This document shows, piece after piece, positions 51,280 to 59,462 of a stretch of 64,000 nucleotides of DNA (the first letter of the stretch is position 1; each line of letters opens with the position of its first letter). The notes beneath the pieces were generated by a model that made no database searches, was not told the DNA's origin, and saw only the letters and a list, made by a program, of their open reading frames with translations. The DNA is taken from the NCBI GenBank assembly GCA_910578345.1, contig CAJTRA010000001.1, forward strand, positions 354,115 through 418,114, written 5' to 3'. The DNA is from an uncultured Lachnospiraceae bacterium. GTDB taxonomy: Bacteria; Bacillota; Clostridia; Lachnospirales; Lachnospiraceae. The position numbers were made by a program, and so were the translations under genes.

Positions 51280-52146
51280 TTATGAGATTGCATTTGCACC
51301 TGCGATAATTTCTGTTAACTCCTGCGTAATAGATCCCTGACGTGCTCTGTTGTACATCAGTGATAACTGATCTATCATTTCCTCAGCATTGCTTGTTGCG
51401 GAATCCATCGCCTGCATCCTTGCACCATTCTCGCTGGCTGCCGCTTCTACCAGACCACCATAGATCAGACTGGTAACATATTTCGGAATGATCATATTGA
51501 GCGCCTCTTCATCCTCCGGCTCAAAATTCATCATCGCACGGCTGCCTGCTGTGCTCTGCCCACTCTCTGCGTCTTTCGCCGCCTCCACAGGAAGCAGCTT
51601 CAGCAGAGTCGGCTCATGCACGACCGTATTCTTGAATCCGGTATAGGCCAGATAGATCTCTCCGACTTCACCGGCCGCGTAAGATTTCAACAACCTTTCC
51701 GTCATCGCCATCGCATCTATGTAAGAGGGTTCCTCTATAATATCCGGGTTCTCCTCCACGATATGATAGCCATTCCGTTGCAGCGCATCTTTACCCTTCT
51801 TACCGATTGCATAGATTTCCAGTTCTTCTTTCCTGAAATCACCCTTTGTAATCAGCTTGATGATATTAGAGTTATAGCCGCCCGCGAGACCTCTGTTGGA
51901 AGTGATCACGATCACCGCCTTTTTCCCAGATTGTCCTGCCCGTAAGTAGGGATGATTCAAGCCCCCGGTCCGCGCCAGCATGGAAGTCACAGTCTCATAC
52001 ATACAGTTAAAGTACGCCTTGGACTGCTCCGCACGCTGTTTCGCTCTCTGCAGCTTAACGGTAGAAACAAGTTTCATGGCTTTGGTAATCTGCTGAGTAC
52101 TCTGAATACTGCCTTTACGCCTTTTAATGTCTCTCATTGAGGCCAT
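51280..52146 (-). CDS. atpG: F-ATP synthase gamma subunit
   Basis: A 288-residue rotor shaft. The N-terminal helix reads MASMRDIKRRKGSIQSTQQITKAMKLVSTVKLQRA and the C-terminal helix ends YNRARQGSITQELTEIIAGANAIS, both highly conserved. It starts 25 bases after atpA. Confidence 0.96.
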   Translation of the reverse strand: MASMRDIKRRKGSIQSTQQITKAMKLVSTVKLQRAKQRAEQSKAYFNCMYETVTSMLARTGGLNHPYLRAGQSGKKAVIVITSNRGLAGGYNSNIIKLITKGDFRKEELEIYAIGKKGKDALQRNGYHIVEENPDIIEEPSYIDAMAMTERLLKSYAAGEVGEIYLAYTGFKNTVVHEPTLLKLLPVEAAKDAESGQSTAGSRAMMNFEPEDEEALNMIIPKYVTSLIYGGLVEAAASENGARMQAMDSATSNAEEMIDQLSLMYNRARQGSITQELTEIIAGANAIS

Positions 52147-52171
52147 AGCGTCACCTTCTTCTTTCTACTCT

Positions 52172-53680
52172 TTAAAATTTAAACTGCGCCTTGAATTCTT
52201 CTACTGCTTTCCTGAGCTTTTCCTCCGTCTCATCAGAAATCTGCTTCTCCTGTGCGATCGCATTCGGCACCTCAGGATATTTGGTATCCAGGAACTCAAA
52301 TAATTCCTGCTCGAACCTTGTAACATCCTCTACCGGAACATCAATCAGATATTTATTGGTTACCACGTAAATGATGATTACCTGGTACTGTACCGGCATG
52401 GGCTGATACTGGGACTGTTTCAATACTTCCTTGATTCTCTCACCCTGTGCCAGCTTCTCCTTCGTGTCGGCATCCAATTCGGATCCAAACTGGGAGAATG
52501 CCGCCAGCTCACGATACTGTGCCAGCTCTGTACGAATCGGCGCCGCGATCTTCTTCATCGCCTTGATCTGTGCGGATCCACCTACACGGGACACCGAAAG
52601 TCCTGCGTTAACCGCCGGTCTGAAACCGGAATTGAACATTTCGGTTTCCAGATAGATCTGTCCATCCGTGATAGAGATAACGTTGGTCGGGATATAAGCG
52701 GAAACGTCGCCTGCCTGCGTCTCAATAATCGGAAGCGCTGTCAGGGAACCGCCGCCATACTCTTCATTCATTCTCGCCGCACGCTCCAGCAATCTGGAAT
52801 GCAGATAGAATACGTCGCCCGGATACGCTTCACGTCCCGGCGGTCTCTTGAGCAGCAAGGAAAGGGTACGGTAAGCCGCCGCATGTTTACTCAGGTCGTC
52901 ATACACCACCAGTACGTCTTCCCCTTTCTCCATCCATTCCTCACCGATTGCACAGCCGGAATAAGGTGCAATATACTGCAGGGGAGCAAGCTCGCTCGCC
53001 GTAGCAGCAACGACAGTGGTATAACCCATTGCGCCATACTCTGTCAGGGTTTTCACGATCGTGGCAACCGTGGATGCTTTCTGTCCTATAGCGACATAGA
53101 TACATTTAACGCCTTGTCCCTTCTGGTTGATGATCGTATCAATGGCAATCGCTGTCTTACCAGTCTGTCTGTCGCCAATGATCAGCTCACGCTGTCCTCT
53201 TCCGATGGGAACCATGGCATCGATAGCCTTAATACCTGTCTGCAAAGGGGTATCTACGGATTTTCTGGTAATAACACCAGATGCAACTCTCTCTATTTTA
53301 CGGTATTTATCAGTCTGGATCGGCCCTTTACCATCGATCGGCTGTCCAAGAGCATTTACAACACGTCCGAGCATGCAGTCACCTACAGGAACCTCTACCA
53401 CTCGTCCCGTAGTCTTTACGATATCGCCTTCATTAATGTTATGCTGGCTTCCAAGAAGCACCGCGCCCACATTATCCTCTTCCAGGTTGAGGACCATACC
53501 GTAAACCTCACCGGGGAACTCTAAAAGCTCTCCCTGCATCGCATTCTCAAGTCCGTGCACACGAGCGATACCGTCAGCTACCTGAATGACCGTACCCACA
53601 TCGGATACTTCAAGCTCTGAAGCGTATCTCTTTATCTGATCCTTTATGACTGAACTGATCTCTTCTGGTCTTAAATTCAT
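52172..53680 (-). CDS. atpA: F-ATP synthase alpha subunit
   Basis: A 502-residue non-catalytic nucleotide-binding subunit with P-loop GDRQTGKTAIA, YVAIGQKASTV and the PPGREAYPGDVFYLHSRLLERAAR segment. Length and order are standard. It starts 32 bases after atpH. Confidence 0.97.
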   Translation of the reverse strand: MNLRPEEISSVIKDQIKRYASELEVSDVGTVIQVADGIARVHGLENAMQGELLEFPGEVYGMVLNLEEDNVGAVLLGSQHNINEGDIVKTTGRVVEVPVGDCMLGRVVNALGQPIDGKGPIQTDKYRKIERVASGVITRKSVDTPLQTGIKAIDAMVPIGRGQRELIIGDRQTGKTAIAIDTIINQKGQGVKCIYVAIGQKASTVATIVKTLTEYGAMGYTTVVAATASELAPLQYIAPYSGCAIGEEWMEKGEDVLVVYDDLSKHAAAYRTLSLLLKRPPGREAYPGDVFYLHSRLLERAARMNEEYGGGSLTALPIIETQAGDVSAYIPTNVISITDGQIYLETEMFNSGFRPAVNAGLSVSRVGGSAQIKAMKKIAAPIRTELAQYRELAAFSQFGSELDADTKEKLAQGERIKEVLKQSQYQPMPVQYQVIIIYVVTNKYLIDVPVEDVTRFEQELFEFLDTKYPEVPNAIAQEKQISDETEEKLRKAVEEFKAQFKF

Positions 53681-53712
53681 GGATCGTACGCACCTTTCTT
53701 CTAGATTTGAAA

Positions 53713-54258
53713 TTATAATTGAACTTTCAGCAATTCTTTCTGCAGTTCATTTAGTTTAGTCTTGATACTGCTGTCCACTACTCTGTCGCCGATACGGATC
53801 ACCATACCGCCGATCAGGGATTTATCCAGCATATAGTTCATTTCCATTGTCTTGTAGGAAGTCGTGTCAAGCAGCCGCTTCTCTACCTCCCTGCACTGTT
53901 CATCGCGCAGAGGAACAGCCGTCGTCACAGTGGCAATGCCGATTCCCTTATACTGCTTGACTTCTGCAATAAAATAGTCCAGGATCGCATCAATATCCCT
54001 ATAACGGTCTTTGGAAATGATTATGATAAGAAATCCGAGCAATTCATCAGACATTCTGCCTTCGAACACGTTTTTAGCGACTTGAATCTTCTCTTCTTTG
54101 ATCACCTTGGGATGATTCATCAGTCTCCCGAACTCAGCATTCTCTGAAAGCACTTTCTGCAGCTGCTCTATCTCTTCTAATAACGCATCTACTTTGTCTT
54201 CTTCTACCGCAAGCTCAAAGAGTGCATCACCATATGTCTTTGAAATTAGCTTAGCCAT
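53713..54258 (-). CDS. atpH: F-ATP synthase delta subunit
   Basis: A 181-residue peripheral-stalk subunit with N-terminal YGDALFELAVEEDKVDALLEE and C-terminal LIGGMVIRIGDRVVDSSIKTKLNELQKEL, typical of the OSCP/delta family. Its first 13 bases overlap the end of atpF, which indicates coupled translation. Confidence 0.95.
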   Translation of the reverse strand: MAKLISKTYGDALFELAVEEDKVDALLEEIEQLQKVLSENAEFGRLMNHPKVIKEEKIQVAKNVFEGRMSDELLGFLIIIISKDRYRDIDAILDYFIAEVKQYKGIGIATVTTAVPLRDEQCREVEKRLLDTTSYKTMEMNYMLDKSLIGGMVIRIGDRVVDSSIKTKLNELQKELLKVQL

Positions 54259-54806
54259 GTGCTCTCACCCATTTCTTTCAAAGTTTCTTCGATCAAAGTG
54301 TCCTGAACTGTCGTATCAATGGCAGCATTTACAACCTTGCTAGCCAGCAGAGATGCCAGGACTACCATTTCGCGTTTTACTTCATCAGCAGCTTTATTCT
54401 TCTCAAGTTCAGCTTCCACGCCTGCCCTCTCGATGATTCTCGCCGCTTCTTCTTTCGCTTCTGACACAATCTTACTCTCATTTGCCAGCGCTTTCTTGCG
54501 CGCCTCGCCCAGAATCTCTTCTGCTTCTTTGTTGATATCTTTCAGCTTAGCTTCGTACTCTTCTTTCAGAGCCTGCGCCTGCTTCATATCAGCAGCCGCC
54601 GTATCCAGCTCATTCTTGATCCTGTCCTGACGGCCCTGCATCATATCCCGTACCGGATTAAACAGGAAATGGGATGCGATCAGGAATAGTGCAAATACTG
54701 CGATAATCATCAAAACCGCATCACTGATCAACTGCAGATCCAGATCAAAAAGCCTGGGCTCCATCTGTGCAGATGCCAACACCATCTGTGCAGCTAATGT
54801 ATTCAA
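54246..54806 (-). CDS. atpF: F-ATP synthase b subunit
   Basis: A 186-residue stator subunit with one membrane helix (AVLMIIAVFALFLIASHFLF) and a long charged coiled coil. The longest frame starts at GTG 54827, but that codon overlaps the AAGGAGG site. A TTG at 54806 lies nine bases after it and gives MNTLAAQMVLASAQ, so a TTG start is proposed. A weak start may lower b output compared with the c subunit upstream. The gap to atpE holds the third structured element. Confidence 0.88.
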   Translation of the reverse strand: MNTLAAQMVLASAQMEPRLFDLDLQLISDAVLMIIAVFALFLIASHFLFNPVRDMMQGRQDRIKNELDTAAADMKQAQALKEEYEAKLKDINKEAEEILGEARKKALANESKIVSEAKEEAARIIERAGVEAELEKNKAADEVKREMVVLASLLASKVVNAAIDTTVQDTLIEETLKEMGESTWLS

Positions 54807-54844
54807 ACCCTTGTACCTCCTTTCCACACATCTTTACTTTACCT

Positions 54845-54952
54845 TTTCGTGAAGCTTCCCTGTCTATCCTTCACGAAAGACTCTCAAAGCCTGAACATAG
54901 CTTAAGTTTACGCAGGCTGTGTTCTTTGCAGCCTTAATAAACCTTTATGTTC
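54845..54952 (-). repeat. Intercistronic structured element, copy 3 (divergent)
   Basis: The palindrome 54893-54952 begins at the last base of the atpE stop codon in transcript sense. Stem A GAACATA/TATGTTC, B AGGTTT/AAACTT with one wobble, C GGCTG/CAGCC, loop ending AC, bulge AAG. It aligns without gaps over 60 bases with copies 1 and 2, at about 63 per cent identity to copy 2. Base pairs at positions 1-60, 2-59, 7-54, 11-47 and 13-45 differ from the other copies on both strands. A hairpin, TTTCGTGAAG pairing with CTTCACGAAA (54845-54878), follows after 14 bases, in the place of hairpin D. Confidence 0.8.
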
Positions 54953-55209
54953 TATGGTACTAAAGGTTTTACAAACAGAAGCAGCATCGCGATCAACAGA
55001 CCGTACAGACCTGTCGTCTCGGCAACGGCCTGACCTAACAACATCGTGGAAGTAACGTCTGACTTAGCGCCTGGGTTTCTGCCCACTGCTGCAGCAGCGT
55101 GACCAGCCGCAATACCCTGGCCGACACCAGGTCCGATACCTGCGATAACCGCAAGACCTGCGCCGATTGCTGAACATCCTAAGATAAAGTTTGTGTTAAA
55201 TTCTCCCAT
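54952..55209 (-). CDS. atpE: F-ATP synthase c subunit, Na+-binding type
   Basis: An 85-residue two-helix rotor proteolipid. The first helix has GIGPGVGQGIAAG with Gln31, and the second has QAVAETTGLYG with Glu64, Thr65, Thr66 and Tyr69. In the Ilyobacter tartaricus Na+ ring the ligands are Gln32, Val63, Glu65, Ser66, with Thr67 and Tyr70 supporting. The match is exact apart from a one-residue shift and Thr for Ser. A sodium-driven enzyme is therefore predicted. AAAGGAGG gives a strong ribosome site, fitting high c dosage. Confidence 0.95.
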   Translation of the reverse strand: MGEFNTNFILGCSAIGAGLAVIAGIGPGVGQGIAAGHAAAAVGRNPGAKSDVTSTMLLGQAVAETTGLYGLLIAMLLLFVKPLVP

Positions 55210-55292
55210 TTTTATTTCCTCCTTTTAGTCTTATAAATTTAAAAATGGTATGATTCATGAAATGTAAAATTGCTTTGCAAACCAAATCACTG

Positions 55293-56012
55293 TTATTCTG
55301 TCGTGCAGGCATCGGTAATGTATGTCATGGTCAACATACAGAACACATATGTCTGAATCGCACCGGAAAACAGATCGAAATACACATGCAGCGCCGCCGG
55401 CCAGACGATCGCAATCTTAGAAAGCAGACCGTAGACAAGCGCGAGCATAACTGTGCCGGACAGTACGTTTGCAAACAGACGCAAAGACAACGATATCGGC
55501 ACAGCTACGTCACCGATGACATTGATCGGCGCCCAGATCGGCCACGGATCACATAATCCAGCGATAACGCCTTTCACTTTCTGATGCTTGAACTTATTAA
55601 AGTGAATCAGCGTAAATGTCATGATACCGAGTGCGAGCGTCACGCCATAATCGGCAGTAGGCGGCCGCAGCCCGAACAATCCGGAAATATTGCTGAGCAG
55701 GATAAAGATGAAGATCGTTCCGATATAGTTACGGAACCGCGGGCTGAACTTACCCATAACGCCGCCGATCATCTTATCCAGCATCTCTACTACCAGCTCT
55801 GCGATATTCTGGAAAGTACCCGGAACATCCGACGCGTGTTTCACCGTCCGCCCTGCCGCAATACAAAAGCCGATAATCACAAGCATTACGATCAGCACAC
55901 AGACATGAGTAGTCGTTATCCATACCGTCTGCCCGAATAATTCATAGGAAAAAACTCCATGGATCATAAAATCGATATCCTGACTCCCAGATAACATTAT
56001 TCCCTGTCCCAT
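55293..56012 (-). CDS. atpB: F-ATP synthase a subunit
   Basis: A 239-residue membrane stator with five to six helices. The essential arginine is in SLSLRLFANVLSG, and the last helices end in VFCMLTMTYITDA. It starts with an AAGGGGGTG site and precedes atpE by 83 bases. Confidence 0.95.
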   Translation of the reverse strand: MGQGIMLSGSQDIDFMIHGVFSYELFGQTVWITTTHVCVLIVMLVIIGFCIAAGRTVKHASDVPGTFQNIAELVVEMLDKMIGGVMGKFSPRFRNYIGTIFIFILLSNISGLFGLRPPTADYGVTLALGIMTFTLIHFNKFKHQKVKGVIAGLCDPWPIWAPINVIGDVAVPISLSLRLFANVLSGTVMLALVYGLLSKIAIVWPAALHVYFDLFSGAIQTYVFCMLTMTYITDACTTE

Positions 56013-56044
56013 ACTTTCACCCCCTTACACTTTATATTTTTAAA

Positions 56045-56064
56045 ATAACGGTTTATGCCGTTAT
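56045..56064 (-). other. AT-rich hairpin before atpB
   Basis: ATAACGG pairs with CCGTTAT around six bases; TTTTAAAAAT follows on the minus strand. It could be a weak terminator or attenuator between the assembly genes and atpB. Confidence 0.4.
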
Positions 56065-56113
56065 ATTTTAAACATGGTAACAACCTGCTGCCCCTGACTG
56101 GCGGCATATCTGT

Positions 56114-56503
56114 CTAGTTTTTAAATATTTTTAGACTGATCCTGCGCATCCACGGATTCATATAGGCAGACACTTTCATTCCCATATAGCCGCAGAAAGC
56201 AAAAATCGGATTCGCGAAATCCGTATAGATCAGGCCGATCATAATCACGACCAATACGAAATAGCGTATCAAGCTGTTGGCGCCGACTGTCCTGGCCGCT
56301 CCCCTGGCCGCCTGGTCAAGCCCTCTGTTCAAAGACCACCACATATGTATCGAACCAGCCACGGCAAGTATAATCCCGATCCACAATCCTGCGCTGTATG
56401 AAAACTCCCTGGAAAAAAACAGTAAAACAAGCTGAAACACGATACCATACAGGACAATGCCCAGACACAGTTCAAACAGCGTCGGGTCGATCTTCTTCTT
56501 CAT
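56114..56503 (-). CDS. ATP synthase subunit I-like membrane protein
   Basis: A 129-residue protein with about four membrane helices (around 10-30, 38-56, 78-96, 98-115). Its position between the AtpZ-like gene and atpB and its size match AtpI-type proteins, which help c-ring assembly. Sequence similarity within this family is low, so the call rests on context and topology. It starts two bases after the previous gene. Confidence 0.75.
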   Translation of the reverse strand: MKKKIDPTLFELCLGIVLYGIVFQLVLLFFSREFSYSAGLWIGIILAVAGSIHMWWSLNRGLDQAARGAARTVGANSLIRYFVLVVIMIGLIYTDFANPIFAFCGYMGMKVSAYMNPWMRRISLKIFKN

Positions 56504-56505
56504 AA

Positions 56506-56835
56506 CTATAACCTGCCTTGCTTCTGCGTATCCTGACTATCTGTAGATTCCTGACGCGCACATGCCGTCCCGTCTTCTCCGGTATCACGGACCGGAGCCG
56601 CGCTTCTCTTACGCGTCACTGCCGGCGTCTCATAGACCCTCTTCGCGAACCGGAAAACATTTGTAAATCCCGCCAGCGTACCCACAAAGAACATCAGAAT
56701 CATCCAGAATGAAGTGCCCAGTCTACGGTCAAGAAACATCCCGGCAAAAGAGCACAGAAAAATAGGAACCAGCATGTTAATACCGAACTGAGTTATCATC
56801 GTAAGCGCCTGATAAACATTTCTATTATATTTCAC
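56506..56835 (-). CDS. AtpZ/AtpI-family small membrane protein
   Basis: A 109-residue protein with two membrane helices (residues about 15-32 and 42-60) around a basic LDRRLGTSFW loop, as in AtpZ-like proteins at the head of F-ATPase operons, then a hydrophilic tail rich in Arg, Glu and Gln. Start is GTG 56835. It is the first gene after the operon promoter. Confidence 0.75.
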   Translation of the reverse strand: MKYNRNVYQALTMITQFGINMLVPIFLCSFAGMFLDRRLGTSFWMILMFFVGTLAGFTNVFRFAKRVYETPAVTRKRSAAPVRDTGEDGTACARQESTDSQDTQKQGRL

Positions 56836-56939
56836 TGCTCTTCCCTTCTTCGAAATAATAACTTCTTCATTTTCCTTCCAGGACGCTCCGGCCTGCTATG
56901 GATACAAACGCATTATGGCAGAGATTACCCGCATAACAA

Positions 56940-56968
56940 ATTATACCCATTTCCCTTCTCTATGTCCA
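56940..56968 (-). promoter_or_regulatory. Promoter of the ATP synthase operon
   Basis: Minus strand: TGGACA (56968-56963), 17 bases, TATAAT (56945-56940), a near-perfect sigma-A promoter. The leader is about 98 bases. A palindromic AAACGTTT near 56998-57005, with partial likeness to a CcpA site, lies upstream. Confidence 0.8.
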
Positions 56969-57119
56969 GTGAATTTGTGAAAAACGTATGATGATCAAAC
57001 GTTTTCAAAACAATTTGCATTGACTTTTCCCTACCAGAGTGTAAGAATATTCTTATATCTCTAACCGCTCGTCACAAGGTTCCTTTATGGAGACAGATTC
57101 CCCACTCACAGGAGGCGTT

Positions 57120-57596
57120 ATGGCAGACCCCATTTTATATCGCAGAAGACTGATCCCGGATGAATGTGTGTTATTGAAAGACGATACCGTACTGCATCGG
57201 GACGACCAGATCATTGTAACCGGCTGGCATTCCCTGAAGCCGCGCAAGGACTTGCATCACGGCTGCTCCTGCTACTATCTGTCCGAGGGTATCAAAGTCA
57301 GCAGATTCTACCGGGAAGACGATTCTCTTCTCTACTGGTACTGCGATATTGTCGATTATGACTATGACGAAGCGGCCGATACTTACGTTGTCACAGACCT
57401 TCTTGCCGATGTGATCGTCTATCCCGACGGCTTTGTAAAAGTCGTCGATCTCGATGAGCTGGTCACCGCCAGACATGCCGGCATTCTTTCAGAAAATATG
57501 CTCGATGTGGCCCTGCTCCGCCTGGATCATCTGCTGAAGATCATCTACAGCGGTCATTTTTCCAGACTACAGAAGCCCACCGAGCAATATTATTAA
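57120..57596 (+). CDS. DUF402-family protein
   Basis: A 158-residue soluble protein. The core YWYCDIVDYDYDEAADTYVVTDLLADVIVYPDGFVKVVDLDEL is the DUF402 signature, with the acidic residues that bind divalent metal in the characterised nucleoside-phosphatase members of this fold. ATG 57120 has GGAGG; the frame opens earlier at 57087 but without a site. It is divergent from the ATP synthase operon. Confidence 0.85.
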   Translation: MADPILYRRRLIPDECVLLKDDTVLHRDDQIIVTGWHSLKPRKDLHHGCSCYYLSEGIKVSRFYREDDSLLYWYCDIVDYDYDEAADTYVVTDLLADVIVYPDGFVKVVDLDELVTARHAGILSENMLDVALLRLDHLLKIIYSGHFSRLQKPTEQYY

Positions 57597-57630
57597 TGGT
57601 TCATCAATTTCAATTTATAACCTGATACCC

Positions 57631-57656
57631 CCGCTGATGCCCATGGGCATCAGCGG
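57631..57656. terminator. Perfect 26-bp palindrome between convergent genes
   Basis: CCGCTGATGCCC with its exact complement around ATG/CAT. It lies between the DUF402 gene and the SleB-type gene. No T-run follows on either strand, so it is a terminator of unusual form or a protein site. Confidence 0.55.
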
Positions 57657-57663
57657 CATTACC

Positions 57664-58863
57664 TTAATAGAAAATATGTCCGCCAATTCTATACTTAGGC
57701 GTGACACCATCGACCGGTGTCCTGAAATAAACGCAACCGCCTACGTTCGTCGTTCCTTTCATAACTTCATCTGCCGCCTGATAGCAGCTTCCCGTCGCTC
57801 TTCCCTCCGCCAGCGCCAGCGCCAGACGTCCGCTCGCTACAGGTGAGAACTGCCTCGATTGATATATAACACCCGTTACCGTATCTGGAAAGACCGAACT
57901 GAGCACGCGATTGATCACCACCGATCCTACCGCTACCTGGCCTGTATAAGATTCCCCTCCAGCCTCGCAATAGATCAGATTCGCCAACAAATATCTATCT
58001 CCTTCTGCGAAATTCACTTCCGAAATATCTCTCCAGCTTGACTCTGATGCCAGCTGCGCCATCCTGATTTCCTCTGCTAACTTCGCTTTCAACGCTGTGA
58101 TATTTTCTTCCTGTTCTTTGATCTTCTGTTCGTAGGCAAGCGCCTCCGCCTCCGCCTCCGAAATCTGACTCGCAGTCGCATTGATGGAGCTCGAAGTCTT
58201 ACTGACAAGTCCCGACACGCGGCTCTGTTCCGCTACGACCTGCACTTTGTATTCTCCCAGCTCTTCCTTATCCTGCTCCAGCTTATCCATGGCGAGCTGC
58301 AATTCCTCTTCCTTGGCTTCCATCGCCGCCTGTGCATCCTTATAGTCCTGCAGCACCTTCTCCTCGTAAGCCGAAAGCTGTTCAATATAGTTATTTTTGT
58401 TCAGGAAATCTGAAAAACTGCCCGCTGAAAAGAATAATTCCAAATATAAATAGTCGCTTCTCTCATAGATGAACTTGATTTGCTGTTTCATCTCCTCATA
58501 CTGCTCTTCCTTGAGCTGGACCGCGATCGTCAGCTCCTCCTGCACCCGTGCAATCTCTTGATTCAGCGCATCAATTTCCGCTTCCTTATCTGTGATCTTC
58601 GTCTCCAGATCACTCAGATTGTTGCTCACCTGGGACAACTCTGTATTCAAAGTTGTCAACGCACCCTGGAGAGAATTCTTCTGCTCGTTCAATTTGTCGA
58701 GATTCTCTTCCGTCTCGTCTAATTTGGACTCTGTCTCCTTCTTCTCCTGTTCTGCCTGATCGATCTTCCTTCTCGTCTCTTCCGTCGCCTGCACCGTTAC
58801 CGGCAGCATCACTGACAGCAGAATGGCAACCGCACAGACAGTCACGCTTCTCCTGGCCCTCAT
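57664..58863 (-). CDS. Secreted coiled-coil (PcsB-like) protein with SleB/CwlJ hydrolase domain
   Basis: A 399-residue exported protein with signal peptide (residues 1-26). Residues about 28-270 are long coiled coils with a break near FIYERSDYLYLELFFSAGSFSDFLNKNNYIEQL, the PcsB/CwlO-type regulatory segment. The C-terminal domain (about 285-399) is a SleB/CwlJ-type hydrolase: LLANLIYCEAGGESYTGQVAVGSVVINRV and IYQSRQFSPV. Glutamate in CEAGGES is the likely catalytic residue. Coiled coils of this kind dock to FtsEX in other bacteria, so the hydrolase may act in division or spore cortex lysis. It follows rpiB by 25 bases. Confidence 0.87.
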   Translation of the reverse strand: MRARRSVTVCAVAILLSVMLPVTVQATEETRRKIDQAEQEKKETESKLDETEENLDKLNEQKNSLQGALTTLNTELSQVSNNLSDLETKITDKEAEIDALNQEIARVQEELTIAVQLKEEQYEEMKQQIKFIYERSDYLYLELFFSAGSFSDFLNKNNYIEQLSAYEEKVLQDYKDAQAAMEAKEEELQLAMDKLEQDKEELGEYKVQVVAEQSRVSGLVSKTSSSINATASQISEAEAEALAYEQKIKEQEENITALKAKLAEEIRMAQLASESSWRDISEVNFAEGDRYLLANLIYCEAGGESYTGQVAVGSVVINRVLSSVFPDTVTGVIYQSRQFSPVASGRLALALAEGRATGSCYQAADEVMKGTTNVGGCVYFRTPVDGVTPKYRIGGHIFY

Positions 58864-58888
58864 AAAGCCCCTCCGTCCCCTGGTCAGT

Positions 58889-59320
58889 CTATTCCTGTTC
58901 GATCAACCCAACTCTTCTACAATGCTTCTCCTCCTCAGAAAAAGCTGTCTGCAGGAAAGTATCCACAATACTGACTGCCAGATTTGGTCCTACAATGCCG
59001 CCGCCCATGGCAAGCACGTTCGCATCATTGTGCTGTCTGGTCAACTGCGCCGTCAAAGTATCCGCACACAGTGCACAGCGTATTCCCTTCACCTTATTGG
59101 CGGTGATGGAAATCCCGATCCCCGTCGTGCAGATCACAATCCCCTTCTCGCACTCACCCTTCGCCACTGCCTCGGCAACAGCACGTCCATAGATCGGATA
59201 ATCACAGGAATTCTTATCATAACATCCGAAATCTTTACATTCAATTCCCTGTTCCTGCAGATGAGAGATCACAATCTCCTTCAGATCAAACCCACCATGG
59301 TCACTTCCTATCGCTATCAT
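58889..59320 (-). CDS. rpiB: Ribose-5-phosphate isomerase B
   Basis: A 143-residue isomerase of the RpiB/LacAB family. N-terminal IAIGSDHGGFDLKE, the catalytic cysteine in IVICTTGIGISI, and RQHNDANVLAMGGG identify it. GGAGG precedes the ATG. A dedicated promoter lies at 59392-59420, so rpiB and the SleB-type gene form one unit. Confidence 0.93.
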   Translation of the reverse strand: MIAIGSDHGGFDLKEIVISHLQEQGIECKDFGCYDKNSCDYPIYGRAVAEAVAKGECEKGIVICTTGIGISITANKVKGIRCALCADTLTAQLTRQHNDANVLAMGGGIVGPNLAVSIVDTFLQTAFSEEEKHCRRVGLIEQE

Positions 59321-59391
59321 GTTGATACCTCCTGTTATTTAATACGCTGTTTCATTCCGACGTTTACTGTCTTCTGCATATGCTATTATTT

Positions 59392-59420
59392 ATTGTAGCA
59401 GTCTCCGACTAATTTTCCAA
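59392..59420 (-). promoter_or_regulatory. Promoter of rpiB
   Basis: Minus strand: TTGGAA (59420-59415), 17 bases, TACAAT (59397-59392). The leader is about 65 bases. Confidence 0.7.
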
Positions 59421-59441
59421 CCTCTTCTGCCCAAAAGTTTA

Positions 59442-59462
59442 TTCTGAGACAATCGCTCAGAA
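59442..59462 (-). terminator. Weak terminator overlapping the sua5 stop codon
   Basis: Minus strand: TTCTGAG pairs with CTCAGAA around 7 bases, followed by TAAACTTTTG. The stop TGA is in the first arm. Confidence 0.5.

Noticed and set aside
56993..57010. CcpA (cre) site upstream of the ATP synthase promoter
   Set aside because: ATCAAACGTTTTCA matches 11 of 14 positions but fails at three ends-of-motif bases. It is too weak to list as a site.
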